Assembly: GCF_029227915.1 (NCBI RefSeq)
Contig: NC_079878.1
Location: 22,593,501 to 22,657,500 of the forward strand
DNA length: 64,000 nt
Source of the DNA: Hydractinia symbiolongicarpus
Taxonomy: Eukaryota > Cnidaria > Hydrozoa > Anthoathecata > Hydractiniidae
Reading direction: 5' to 3'
Part shown: in pieces, positions 40,739 to 52,305 of the stretch
Position numbering within the stretch: the stretch's first letter is position 1
How the letters are laid out: the number at the start of each line of letters is the position of its first letter
The notes under the pieces: model-generated
Databases searched by the model: none
Told to the model about the DNA's origin: nothing
What the model saw: only the letters and a program-made list of their open reading frames with translations
Position numbers and translations under genes: made by a program

Positions 40739-41872
40739 CAGATTACTTAGGGAATCATATCTATGAAATAATTCGTGATATAATGCAATTAAAGTTATGT
40801 CAGAACATAACCCTTGATCTTTTAAGAAAAAAGTAGAAACAAAATTATTAATTAAACTTATAGACATATTTTTACAATATTTTAAGATGCACACTCTTAT
40901 ATAGACCTTTTCGTAATCATCAATATTTTTTACTATATTTAATATATATATATTTAATATTATTTCAACTCTCTTTCTTTTTGCCTTAAAAACGAAGCTT
41001 GGTTACTATACACTTTCACCAGCAACAAGTAATAAAATAGATGTGATTTTTTTTCTGAGACCTCTTAGATGAGGGATAGAAGTGTTGTAAGCACACACCT
41101 TCTGAGATTATTAATGAAATTAAAAGAGTTAACAATAACTGATAGCGAAGTTATAAAATTAATATTAGTTATGATGTTTAAAAATACAGCTGTTTTTCGT
41201 TCTGCATTCACAGAAACAGGTTTTTTCTAAATAAGATTTTTGTCTGTCTCCAATCACTGATTGCGTACTTTAAAATCAAGAAGAATTTTTAACATTGCAA
41301 AGAATGTTGGAAAATAATGCATAACTCCACCCCACCCCTTGCGCTCCTTAGAATCCCCTGGATAATTGATTTGTTATACAATCATACAGTGTCCAAAAGT
41401 TGTCATGGTGTTTTCCTTTATATGTGTCCATCAGTTTTTTTGATAATTTGTATAAAGTTGTTTAACTCACATTTTATTGTAAGTCCTTTACCTTCTGGTA
41501 ATTGGGCAATTTGAAAGACTTTTTAATATTTTAAAGACATTAACCATTGTTGGAACTTATTCCAAGTTATTTATTCAATAATTTAATCTCAGGGCACTCC
41601 AAAAAAAGTAATATCCGCAACTCGCATGAAATAAATGTATAACATGATCAGCTGAAATATTACTTTGTTTTTTAGTAAGTTAGTTAGAGAACCTTTTTTA
41701 AACAATCCACCTTTAAATCTTAACAATCTTGCTTTGAAATAATCTTACATACATTTTTTATAACAATACCCTAGAAAAATACTAAAGACTAGTCGGTGGC
41801 TCGTGGAAAAATCCCCGGGTTCGCCCATCAATGGTCTATACAAATAATATATGTTATAATGAAAAGACCTTT
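40739..41872. other. Intergenic region downstream of copy B
   Basis: I find no gene. AT-rich 3' flank; possible poly(A) signals are ATTAAA near 40783 and AATAAA near 41030. Near the right edge lies a truncated ACTAGTCG-family repeat (41788-41840). Confidence 0.45.
41788..41840 (+). repeat. Truncated ACTAGTCG-family dispersed repeat
   Basis: It begins ACTAGTCGGTGGCTCGTGG, then AAAAATCCCCGGGTTCGCCC. The shared 3' end motif is not visible. Confidence 0.5.
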
Positions 41873-41944
41873 GGGCTTAACCGGGATTTGAACCCGGGGC
41901 CTCTCGCACCCAAAGCGAGAATCATACCACTAGACCATTGAGCC
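41873..41944 (-). tRNA. tRNA-Pro (anticodon TGG), one acceptor-stem mismatch
   Basis: This is a 72-nt cloverleaf with anticodon stem CTCGC/GCGAG, loop TTTGGGT (anticodon TGG), A box TGGTCTAGTGG and B box GGTTCAAATCC. The 3' acceptor strand reads TTAAGCC instead of TTGAGCC, giving a C-A mismatch in the stem. A TTTT run follows about 13 nt downstream on the minus strand. Its flanks are only partly like those of the other copies. Confidence 0.9.
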
Positions 41945-42299
41945 ACACTGTCTAGATGTTACTAATGGTACTTCAACAAAAATATTTACTCATAATCGGT
42001 ATTAACATTTTCATAAATCATACAGAAATTTTCGAATATAGTCAACTGCCTCAGGATTTTCATTTACGATGAATTTGTGTATATATATTTTCACTAGGAT
42101 TTGTTCGATCAGGTAAACTGATAAAGCCAAACATGTGGGTCAAATCTGGTGATCGAGAGGGACTTAAATATACCACTTTACTTACCATATAATTGCTCAA
42201 ATCTCACTCCTAAGAGTTGAAGTCTAAAGAAAAAATTTATTTGCTTTAAACCAATCAAATTAATTTACTCAGTTTGGTGTTAGTAGTTTCAGACAGGAC

Positions 42300-43225
42300 G
42301 TTCAATCTTTATAAGTTTATCAGCAAATGAAATTGAATTTACGACTCTAAATGTATTATTGGTGTAAATAAAAACAATAGTGATCTTAAAATTGACCCTT
42401 TGAGGTACTTCACATGTTAATAATCTGTATTAAATATTCCTTTATCATAAGAAATAAATACTTTTCTTCCAAAGGTAATTCTTAAACCATTAAAAGTTAT
42501 CGTTACTTACTCAGCTACCTTCAGGTATTTCTTATGTCATAATATTTTTTCTGATAGAATCACATGGTTGACTGTATTAAATGCCTTGCTGAGATCAATA
42601 AAGACCCCACTTGTAAAGTTATTGTCATCAAAGGCTTGAAGTATCTCTTGACTCGACTGAATGATTGCGTGATCAGTTAAAATGACCTGCTTGTAAACCA
42701 AATTGCTTAGTTATCATACAAATAATTTTTGCTCATAAAATAATATGCTCTGTTGTACACAATTCTATCTAAAATCTTCGAGAAGTAGGGGAGTATTGAA
42801 ATTGGTATGTAATTAGATACTTTATAAACATATCCCGCTTTAAAGACTGGAACAACTCTAGCATTTTTCACTTTTTAGGAACAATACCTGTAATTAGAGA
42901 TGAATTTAATATATGCAGTGGTGGAGATTTTAGATAAGTGAAACAGCCTTTTAAGACAGTACTGCTGATTAAATCAAAACCAGGACTTTTGTTGATTTGC
43001 AGAAAAGGAAATTCTGCCTCTAATTCCTCCTCACTTAGCTGTTTTTTTCTCCATTTCATTATCGAGATATGACAAATACGATTTGAAAGATATTGCACCA
43101 TGACCTACTTTAGTGAAAAAATTGTTAAATTGTTTAGCTATTAAAAATGGATTCACAACCTCATTTTTGTCGTTTACAGGTTTTGAAGAGTTATTACTTC
43201 TAAGTTTTATTTTACCAATCACTTC
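42300..43225 (-). pseudogene. Degraded non-LTR retrotransposon (L2/CR1/Jockey-like) reverse transcriptase
   Basis: Reading the minus strand downwards: a linker segment with IAKQFNNFFTKVG (about 43140), then INKSPGFDLISSTVLK and PPLHILNSSLITGIVPKK, then ARVVPVFKAG, NYIPISILPYFSKILDRIVY, TDHAIIQSSQEILQAF, GVFIDLSKAFNTVNH (about 42570) and remnants of VPQGS-ILGPLLF and FADD (about 42330-42400, now SFADK). These are RT motifs in family order. Stops and frameshifts break the frame several times. The endonuclease domain and 3' end are not seen. Confidence 0.85.
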
Positions 43226-44473
43226 TTTGATTATATTCCATGTCTAATGCAGCATTCATTATGGATTTGTTCACTAAAATAAAAAATTTTTCAAGGGTAT
43301 TAATCGCCAGCAATAGAAGCTAGTAATCAACTGACGATCTCTTCTTTTAGTTAGCCCAACGAGTTATTAAATTAAGCAACATGTGATAACTTTACCAAGT
43401 GTTAGCCATCGTGCTTTAATATATCAAAGTTTGGTAACAAGTTCAATGTTGAAGTTACAAGTATCGACAAAAACGCAAATATTTGTAAACGTACGATCGT
43501 ATAATCAATAAAACGTCACATGTAAAGGATTATCACAACCCTAGCACTTTGCTAATTACATTCCTTCTAATACAGAGCATTGTGCATGATTTCCACGTGT
43601 GCATATGATCAATCTAATTTGTGTTCAATTAGATTTAATACTTTCTCTTAGGTATCGCCCCAACTGTCTGACTTGCCTTCTTCCCACCCATATATACGTA
43701 AATTGTTTCGTTTTTGTCTATCTTATTTTTTTCTCAATCAAATTGTTTTTTACGATTCAGCTTTCATTTTTTTTTTGAAATTTTCTTCTTCATATTTTGT
43801 GTCACTGTCACGCTTTCCACTATATCTTTGTTCGTTAAAATAACCTGTTTTTGATTTTAAAACATCATGCTGAAATTATCACGTACCATTTTCAAAAAAT
43901 TATATTGACTTTGTTATATTCCATTATGCTTTTTTGTTTCCATTTGCCTGAATTTTTAATTCATGATAAATTTCTAACCTTATTATATTTTTAATTATAC
44001 ATATAATTGTAATAAATAGTAATTAGAAAGGTAAATATAACATGGGTAAAATATTCCCAAATGAATAATTACAATTTATCATAGAAATAACAATTATTAT
44101 AGATATCAGAATTCTCATTATAGAACGACAAGCTCTACTTATTTTCTGAAAAAAAAATTTATGACCTGACGTGACAACACTTAGATCATTGATGTGTTAG
44201 GTTTTTTGACAAACTTAACATTTCTAGATGTTCAAGACGCCCTTAACTGTCAAAAGTCAGTAAATTTTTCCAAATTAAGTAGCATTTTCTTTATTATACT
44301 TAAATTGGCAAACTAAGTTTGAAAACAAATCTTGGAAACACCTTAGACTTAAAAAAAGATGACAAGCTAATTTGTGAAATAAGTTGATCAGTCTGCGTTC
44401 CGCGTAATTGTAAATGCAAAAAAATTACATTTTTTTTTACTGTACAAGATTCAGATTTTTCAAAATGAACTTC

Positions 44474-44665
44474 TTAAACACATCTACTGATAAATATATC
44501 AGAATATTTATTCTTAGGTAAAAAGTTAATTATATTAAAATTGGTAGCAATACAATATATCCGATTAAAGAGCCCCACGGGGGCAATATAGTCCAATTTA
44601 TATTCAACAGCAATAAAGCTATCAAAATTAGTGGAAGCACAACTAAAATTTTCTTTTCCCGGAAA
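44474..44665 (-). pseudogene. Possible terminal exon of an unknown gene, left-arm copy
   Basis: On the minus strand an acceptor-like CTGTTTCAG precedes a 63-codon open frame beginning FPGKENFSCAS and ending KNKYSDIFISRCV before a stop. The right arm holds an equally long indel-free counterpart (60105-60296) with acceptor TTGCTTTAG and eight amino-acid differences. No upstream exon or family match is found. It may be a relic carried by the duplication. Confidence 0.3.
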
Positions 44666-44830
44666 CTGAAACAGAAAATATTTTAGAACTAATAAAGCCA
44701 TATGTTGAAAGTCAAGCATTTGGGTGGGTGATCATTTCTGAATGTGTTTCTGCATGATATTTGAAACAGCAAATGCCTATTGTGAGTAAATGTTTTTGTT
44801 TAAGTAATATCAGCAACTTCTATATAGTGT

Positions 44831-44902
44831 GGCTCAATGGTCTAGTGGTATGATTCTCGCTTTGGGTGCGAGAGGCCCCGGGTTCAAATCCCGGTTGAGC
44901 CC
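44831..44902 (+). tRNA. tRNA-Pro (anticodon TGG)
   Basis: The 72-nt cloverleaf is complete: acceptor GGCTCAA/TTGAGCC with C73, anticodon loop TTTGGGT, T arm CCGGG-TTCAAAT-CCCGG. It has consensus internal A and B boxes. The upstream flank carries the conserved CAGCAAATGCCTATTGTGAG block and CTATATAG about 10 nt before the gene. TTTT follows within about 10 nt as a Pol III terminator. Confidence 0.97.
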
Positions 44903-45439
44903 GAATATATTTTCATATGATTAAATCTAATTTGTAAAATGACACATAAAATAAGTGGCGTATCATTATCAGAAAAATATCCCCAACATAAGAGAAGAGA
45001 CGTGAATACAATATATCACAATAATATCATAAAATCAAGCTTGCAGCAGTCTGGGTAGTGAAAGAACAATAAAAAAAGTAAATAATTTCGAATGTTATCA
45101 AAACAAAACTTTTGATAAGAAAGCTCTTGTATTTGTAAACAAACGTTTTTTTTCTCTCCAATTTTTTATATTTGTTTATGACATGCGAATCTAATCTTAC
45201 TGTCTGCAATTTTGTGACGACGACCACGATGTGTAAAGTGTTCTGCATTTTGTAAGCTTGAATATTTGAAAGAAATAACCTACCACAAACTGTTTTAATT
45301 TATTATGTAATAGTCGTGCTAAATTAACTTTTATCACATAGTTGAGTTCTTCCCGTATTTTGATTGGCTAATCTATACGAAATATATGCTATATTTTTGT
45401 TTTCTACCGATAAAAGATATTTATTTCTATAATCCAAAG

Positions 45440-45545
45440 ACCTTATACTTTTCCTCTCAGTGGCTATAGAATGCAAAAAGCTATTATTTCTCTGATTCGC
45501 TATAGCATGCAAAAAGCTATTTTTTCTCTGATTAGTTACTAGTTT
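45440..45545. repeat. Short tandem repeat (about 41 bp, 2-3 copies)
   Basis: GCTATAGCATGCAAAAAGCTATT followed by TTTCTCTGATT-type sequence recurs. The inverted counterpart is at 58905-59010 in the right arm. It is probably older than the arm duplication. Confidence 0.55.
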
Positions 45546-47220
45546 GTTCATTGTTGTCCCTGAAAAACAAGAAATTTTTAGATAATTTATTCCATCATTG
45601 TCTCATATAAAAAGAGTAATTTTATGATATCAACAACATTTAATCATAAATATTTACTATTTTTCTTTTCTTTTTTATATTGTCATTAGAAGTTTTTCTG
45701 TGAATTTAGATGAGCAAGCTTAAACTTATAGCACATTAAAGGAGTTTTTTTTGAATTTAATTATCTGTTTTGTTATGTTCGGAAGATAATTTAAAAGCCT
45801 CTTTGTGTTTGTGTTCTTCTTAAGATATTTTAACCATTAGCGAATTTGTAAACGTATTTTGCAAATGATTATTTAAACGCATGATCCAGCTCTTTATGTT
45901 CTTTCAAAGGTTTAAGACAGACAAACAATTACTTCGGTACGTCGTAAAGTTGCTAAATACATTTTAAATTGTTTCTTAAAGCCCTGTTACTTTTTAATTT
46001 ATCCAAAAGAAATACTAAACTTCCAATTAGCCAAAAAGACACATACATTTGCGAGTTCAGAAGACTCTTTGGAAAAAATTTGCAGTTTCTGTCTCCCAAC
46101 ACCATGCACTCTCTCAAACATTCTCAAAATTATCCTTCACAGACAAGAAAACATTCTTAATTTCGTTGACCTGCAAAGAGAAAGAAAAGTACTGTTTAGG
46201 CTATCAACTTGAATTGGTTGGTTATTGTTTCTCCGCAGCTTAGTATTTCTTAGCCTGGATTAAAACTATTGCATTTAATTTCGATCCACATTTTAATATC
46301 CCCCCCCCCCCCTCGGCTTCCCTAAAATGTCAAAAAAATTTAAACCATTGCTGAAAAAATTGACAGAAACGAATATCGTTCTTAGATTTTTCTAACTTTA
46401 GGAGAAAAGTCTATTTGAAGTGGGCGTCTTAAAAGGGAGCGTTTATTAAAGTTTCCTAATATGTCTTTATTTCAATAAATATCGTATTACAAGAAAAATA
46501 ATTTACGTTACACCAAGCCCGTCATTGTCGTTGTCGTCCATTATGTCAAATTCAAAACTGAAAGACTTTTGAAATATGCCTTAACTTTCGAGATAATCGC
46601 AGAAGAATCTCCTATCTAGGGAATTGACACCAACAATACACGCCAATTACGTTACGGAGCTCACAGTTATACTGCCCCTATCATTTTTATGTTGACATAG
46701 ATTTTAATATAAAATGTGGCTCCAAAATATTGATGAAATACAACAAAAAAATACATTTTTAAATTTAGTTATGAGAATGAGATATTTCAAGGCTATATTT
46801 GAATTGTTTTATAAGGAAAACCCTATAAACTCTTCTGAAAACCACCAAGACGCTTTATTACATGTGTGTTAATTATCACCATCCTCAGAAGAAATTCTCG
46901 AAACTGCCCGACGAATTCATAAAATTGTTTTTGAAGTTGGTCAGTGAAGTACTTAAACGTTTTGCCAAATTTTAAAATGCTTTGCAATCCTGTATTTACC
47001 AGCCGTTGTAAGAACACCTGAAGATGACATCCCAAAGTAGGACTTTTCCTAACACTTCTTTATACAAAATAGCGTAGTATATGCTGAAGAAAATTTGAAA
47101 TTTAAGCAGCTGGGTGGGTGATCATTTTTGAATGTATTTCTGTATGATATTTAAAACAGCAAATGCCCATTGTGGGTAAATGTTTTTGTTCAAGTAACAT
47201 CAGTAAACCCTATAGAGCGT

Positions 47221-47292
47221 GGCTCAATGGTCTAGTGGTATGATTCTCGCTTTGGGTGCGAGAGGCCCCGGGTTCAAATCCCGGTTGAGCCC
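47221..47292 (+). tRNA. tRNA-Pro (anticodon TGG)
   Basis: Identical in sequence to the 44831 gene, with a full cloverleaf and anticodon TGG. The upstream flank has the CAGCAAATGCCCATTGTGGG block and CTATAGAG near -10. TTTT lies 7 nt downstream. Confidence 0.97.
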
Positions 47293-47624
47293 AAATACAT
47301 TTTCATTGAAGATTATTTTTCTGATAATAATAAGCCATTCTTATCAGAAAAAATATGTCCAATGTGGCTAAGACAAGAGACGCAAATACAATATCTCATA
47401 TTTTTCAGGAGTCTGGATAGTGAGAGAAAAAGCAAAGAATGTTTAACAGAAGATATCCAATTTTTGAAAACAATTTCGAATGTTAAACACTTTTGAAAAC
47501 AAAACTCTTGCACATGGAAACAACGATTTTTCCCCAAATTTCATCTTTTTTACTCTGACATGGAAATGTATTCTTATTGTACATAATTGTTTGACGATCA
47601 CAATGCGTAAACTGTGGCGATATC

Positions 47625-47762
47625 TGTGCTTGCATGACCTTCGTAGCTCAGATGGGAGCTTTAAATGCACTAGGACCGCCTTTTGCAAGACCCTCTTGGA
47701 AGGCAACACCAATAGGAACTGAAGATGCTATCCTGGGTAAAAATTTTCAATAAAAATAATAA
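47625..47762 (+). mobile_element. 5'-truncated SINE tail, left arm
   Basis: It contains GCTTTAAATGCACTAGGACC, AGACCCTCTTGGA and GAACTGAAGATGCTATCC, then GGGTAAAAATTTT and an AATAAT-rich tail. This matches the 3' half of the SINE at 30855. Its mirror is at 56340-56475. Confidence 0.7.
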
Positions 47763-49443
47763 TAATAAAAGTAAAATGTTCTGTATTTGATAAACTGGAT
47801 TTTAAACCACCTATTCGAACTAAATTTATTATGCAATAGTCACGGTAAATTAACTTTTATCAGACAGTTTTGTTTGCATTTTGATTAGCTAAAATTTATC
47901 TATGTTCACCTTCTTACTTCTATATTGGGAAAAGAACTTAAATTTTCTGTGGAGCGTTTAAACTAAAATACGTCTGACTTACACCTTTACTTTTAGCTCT
48001 AAAAAACATATTACACAAGACCTGATGACGCAAATAGACGTAGTAAAGTCGAGACAATCGCAAAAGGTAATCCTATATAAGTGATGCGTACCAACGATAC
48101 GCGCCTGCTACGTTACAGAACTCACTGTTATACTACCCTTTCCACTTTTTTGTTAACATATTATAATATATTATAATGGATGAATTAATATTGATAAAAT
48201 ATTACAAAAATATATTTTTGAATTTTTGATATAAGTATGGGATTTTTCAGGCGAATAATTAAAATGTTTTATAAGGAACCTCTATAAAACCACCAAGACA
48301 GTTTATCACGTGTGTTGATTATCAGCATGCTTAGAGATAATTCTCAAATCTGCCCGACGAATTCTCTAAAATTGGTTTTGAAGTTGGTTGGTGGAATACT
48401 TGAATACAAGTATTTCCAAAATATATCTAGCGTCTGTTAGACATTCATGCATTTTTATAAATTTTGATCAAAATTTATCGTTTTCTAGGCTTATTATTTT
48501 TTTTAATTATATGTATAATTGCAATATATAGTAATTAAACATGGGCATGTCACATGTGTTAAACTTCCTAGGCAAATAATTGCAATTAATCGAAGAAATA
48601 ACAGATATGACGCGATGTTGTTGTAAGGTTCAGAAAAATTTCCAGATGTTCAGAAGCCGGTAACTCTCGAACGTCAGTTAATTTTTCCAAAATAAGTAGC
48701 ATTGTTGTTATTGTTCTTGGCAAACTTCGTTTGAAAATAAGTCTTGGGAACACCTTAAAATTTAAAAAATGATGATAAACGAGTCTGTGAAACGAATTTA
48801 CCAGTCTGCAGTTATAATTAAATACAAAAAAAGTTACACGATTTATTTTTTACTACTCCAGATTCTGATTTCTCTAAATGAACATTTTTAATAAAATGCT
48901 CATTGTAAATAAATATTTTTGTTTAGGTAACATCAAGAACACCTATAGAGTGGCTAAGAGAAGAGACATAAATACAATTTCCGTTCTATTTTAAAAGTAG
49001 CGGTATTATAAAACTACAAATATCGGAGATAATTGTTATACATCGGTTTTTAGAGCACATCTAAAAACATCAGTACAGTACAGTTAGTCTCAATATATCT
49101 AACTCGTACGATGCTCCTAATTTACAAAAGCATATATAATATCTGGGCTAAGAATCCAACTGTTTTCAGCTTGGCAACCATTTTTTCAGTTAAAAACACT
49201 TTATGAATAAAACGACGCCTACCAACGATTCTTGCGGTATATCTAATGAGTACCTGACTTCCAGATTATATTTCTGAAAATAAATCTTTACCTTTAAGAA
49301 TAATGAAAAGTTAGGTAGCTAGAGCTACTTTGTAACTTGGTGATCATTTCTAAAAATCATAGTTGTATGATATTTAAAACAGCAAATGCCTATTGTGAGT
49401 AAATATTTTTGTTCAAGTAACATCAGTTACTTCTATATAGCGT

Positions 49444-49502
49444 GGCTCATTGGTCTAGTGGTATGATTCTCGCTTTGGGTGCGAGATGCCCCGGTTGAGC
49501 CC
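49444..49502 (+). pseudogene. tRNA-Pro pseudogene lacking the T arm
   Basis: The 5' part, including the anticodon stem-loop, matches the other copies, but 13 nt spanning the T loop and B box are missing. The remaining sequence reads CCCCGGTTGAGCCC, as expected from a deletion between the two CCCGG words that flank the T loop. The acceptor also has an A7-to-T change. It cannot fold as a tRNA or bind TFIIIC normally. Confidence 0.9.
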
Positions 49503-50400
49503 CTTCATATTTTCCAAAGATCAGGTCACATTAGTATAATAGGTAACACACATATATAAAATTGTCTGGCTAAACAATGATGTAAATGTGGTGACGAATA
49601 CTTTAAGAGCAAAAACAATCGTGGGCTAAAATGTTCGCGTTTTTTGTGTTTTTGTTTTTGAAATTTCCGACAAAAGTAAATCCAACGAATATTTTAAAAT
49701 AAGTAAAACGCGCAAGTTTTTAACGCGAAAATAAGGCTTTATATCCAAACACGAAAGTCTTTTCACCTAAAAGGAAATGAAAATGAAGATAAAAAAGACT
49801 GACTTAAAGGCTAAAGAAGTCAGATCTATCTATTATCTCAAAAATTTATCGTAAATGTCAGAAATGTATTGTAAATGTCCCGCTAAAATGACTAAACTTT
49901 AGCGGGGACACTTGAGCTAAATGTTGGTGATGATAATGTTGTGGATGATGTTAGAGTTGGGTGACAATACTATTGGAAGTAACACTATTGGATGAACTAT
50001 AACAGATGATCACCTTTTGGAAGTCTGCGATGTCACATTAAAGGAGTTCCAATTGTTGTGTGAAGGCAGAACATCGAGAATGGGAATGCAATGACGGTGA
50101 CTGACAATGAGACAGATTCTGAGTGAAAGGAAGTGGGAGGTGAACCAATTTTTAATTTTAATTTCCTCTTTTGTTTTAATATGTTTTGAAAAAATATCTT
50201 ACGATCGTTTACAAAAGTTTTTTCCTGATGAATTAGTTTTTTAGGTGTTCGCGAAAATCAACACGCAAAGTATGCGACACATGTACGGTGTATAAGTAGC
50301 TAAAATTAACCAACGAAATTCAGAATGCGATGCAGTAAGCGACCTTAAGAAGAAGCAATTACATTTTTTTTGTTGACGCCGGTAACAAGAAAGTAAATAT
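49503..50400 (+). repeat. Direct repeat in the palindrome spacer, first copy
   Basis: Sequence after the tRNA pseudogene (CATATTTTCCAAA-ATCAGGTCA, GTAACACACATATATAAAATTG, AATACTTTAAGAGCAAAAACA) recurs in order after the 52234 tRNA. The parts at 49980-50400 resume at about 54175-54720, so the second copy is interrupted. Confidence 0.75.
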
Positions 50401-51411
50401 TTCAAAAACACCTATGACTTGTACATCTTTGGCTTCTAATTTGGTCTTTTTGCATTGAACCTTCCTCCCTTTATTTTACGTTCTACATTTTTTTGGTAAA
50501 TAGTAGTACAGACTATTTGGGGGAATATAATTTGTGAGTCAAGTGCTCACTGTATATGCTGCAGGAATTGTTGGTAGACGTTGTTTTATTATTTTTAATC
50601 AATAGAAAAAAAGCACTTATACAAAACTAACAAAAAATCTTAATTGTATTCAAGATAAGAAAAACTAGCTATTACTATGAAAATTGGTACAGTAACTGGG
50701 AAGACAGAAAATTTATTGTTGCCGTCAAGTATAAGTTACAGTTTTGAATTGGACATGACTGTGTCCATAGTTGTAAGCGCTTCAAACCGGTTTGCGGCAT
50801 AATTCTGAAACTTTCACAAGGACAAAATAAAAAAGTTTTGTGTGACTAATTTTGCTGTGGCAGGGTAAGAACAGTCTTTATTTTAGCAGATGTTTTATTT
50901 AACTTATTTTACAAAAAATATATATAACCCGAAATGCTGCAGCGCTGGAAGTACTTTAATAAATTTACGTCACATCGTGTATTGGCACTACAGCAATCCA
51001 CTCATAGCTTACCAGCACTTAGGCGCTCAACCTGTCGTTCAACTAATTCTAGTTTTAAGTTTATAAGTTTTAATTATTCCTAAATGTATTGACAGAGGCA
51101 AAGTTATTTTTTGTTAATAAACTCTAATTTCTGATAGTAGTAACAACTCGGAGGGATCAGAAATAAGTGTTCTATAGTTACGTCCGCTCCACTGAATTAA
51201 GCGAGGAATTGGGATGATTAATGAAACTGACAAAGCCATACGTTGTCATCACAAGTTGACCAAGCCTGGTGGATCCAAACAATATTCAAAATCCAACTCA
51301 AAAATCATAAAAAGCTAGCTGGTTCAACAATTTACTTAATCATGATCTCACACAGACTTTGTTGTTTTTATACGTCTTAATTAACGCCAAGATAAACGCC
51401 ATAACACATTT
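50401..51411. other. Spacer stretch without recognisable features
   Basis: No gene-like frame, family motif or clear repeat structure is visible here. It separates the first spacer repeat from the inverted tRNA pseudogene. Confidence 0.4.
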
Positions 51412-51482
51412 GGACTCAACTGGTATTTGAACCCGAATCCTCTTGCACCCAAAGCGAGAATCATACCACTAGGCCATACTCT
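51412..51482 (-). pseudogene. Degenerate tRNA-Pro pseudogene
   Basis: The D arm and anticodon loop (TTTGGGT) and most of the T arm remain recognisable on the minus strand. The 5' acceptor strand is lost (AGTATGGCC in place of CTCAATGGTC), the anticodon stem has a mismatch (GCAAG), and the T stem is altered (ATACCAG). The following 51484-51600 keeps the shared tRNA upstream flank, so it came from the same unit. Confidence 0.85.
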
Positions 51483-52233
51483 CCTGCCGTTGCTGAAATT
51501 ACTAGAACAAAAATATTTACTAACAATAGGCATTTGCCTTTTCAAATATCATAGAGAAATGATTTTTAGAAATGATCACGTACCCAGCCGCTTGAATTAA
51601 AGATATTATTAAAGACTTGTTTCTGCATAATTATATCTCCTTAGGTTTAATAAAAGTGTGAAAGATGTAAAAAATATATAAAAAGCAGGTCTCAAAGGCT
51701 TTTATAATTAGATTTTAACAACAGAAAATGTAAATTATATAATAATATTGCACAAAATATAATTAGCGGGTTACAGTCAATGACAGCAATTAAAAAAGAA
51801 AAATTATTATTGAGGCACACAAAAGATTTGTACATTTACTGGGTGTATAATAAACCGTATTCTTATATTACAGAGTTTTAAGGCATTTTGATTTGCTTCA
51901 TTATTCAAAATTTTCTCCGACTTGTCTCATATCACGAAGACGGGATAGCCTAATAAAAAGATAACCTAGAAAATATTTTTCTGTTTAATATTTATGGTTG
52001 TTAAGATTAAAAAGTATAAAATGTGATTAATTCATGAATTTGTCGAGTCTAATTGAAATTAATGTTTAATTTTTTTGTCAAGTTGTTATAACAAGGGTTT
52101 CCTGACACTTCTTTTAATCAACTGGGTGGGTCATTTTTTCTAAAAATTATAGTTGGATGATTTTTGAAACAGCAAATGCCTATTGTGAGTAAATTTTTTT
52201 GTTCAAGTAACATCAGTAACTTTTATATAGCGT

Positions 52234-52305
52234 GGCTCAATGGTCTAGTGGTATGATTCTCGCTTTGGGTGCGAGAGGCCCCGGGTTCAAATTCCGGTTG
52301 AGCCC
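52234..52305 (+). tRNA. tRNA-Pro (anticodon TGG)
   Basis: The 72-nt cloverleaf has one substitution in the T stem (TTCCGG, a G-T pair). Anticodon TGG, A and B boxes are intact. The upstream flank has CAGCAAATGCCTATTGTGAG and TATATAG, with TTTT downstream. It is the only apparently functional copy inside the palindrome spacer. Confidence 0.95.

Larger units (their letters stand above)
43957..49340 (+). repeat. Left arm of a large imperfect inverted repeat
   Basis: Blocks along this arm recur in reverse complement and reverse order at 54765-60855. Examples are 43960-44160 with 60650-60850, 44474-44665 with 60105-60296, 44831 tRNA with 59533, 46270-46520 with 57540-57790, 47221 tRNA with 56745, 48480-48960 with 55130-55620 and 49000-49320 with 54770-55100. 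Within the arm two tandem units are visible, each led by a tRNA-Pro gene. Identity was counted at one place only, about 94% over 192 bp at 44474-44665. Elsewhere it looks lower. Confidence 0.9.

Noticed and set aside
45969-46243. Short frames that recur at 57797-58050 and 63297-63571
   Set aside because: They recur because the DNA is duplicated. The frames differ by shifts between copies and resemble no known protein.
46823-47035. 70-residue minus-strand frame repeated in other units
   Set aside because: Counterparts near 48300, 57100 and 62650 carry indels or stops, so there is no sign of coding constraint.
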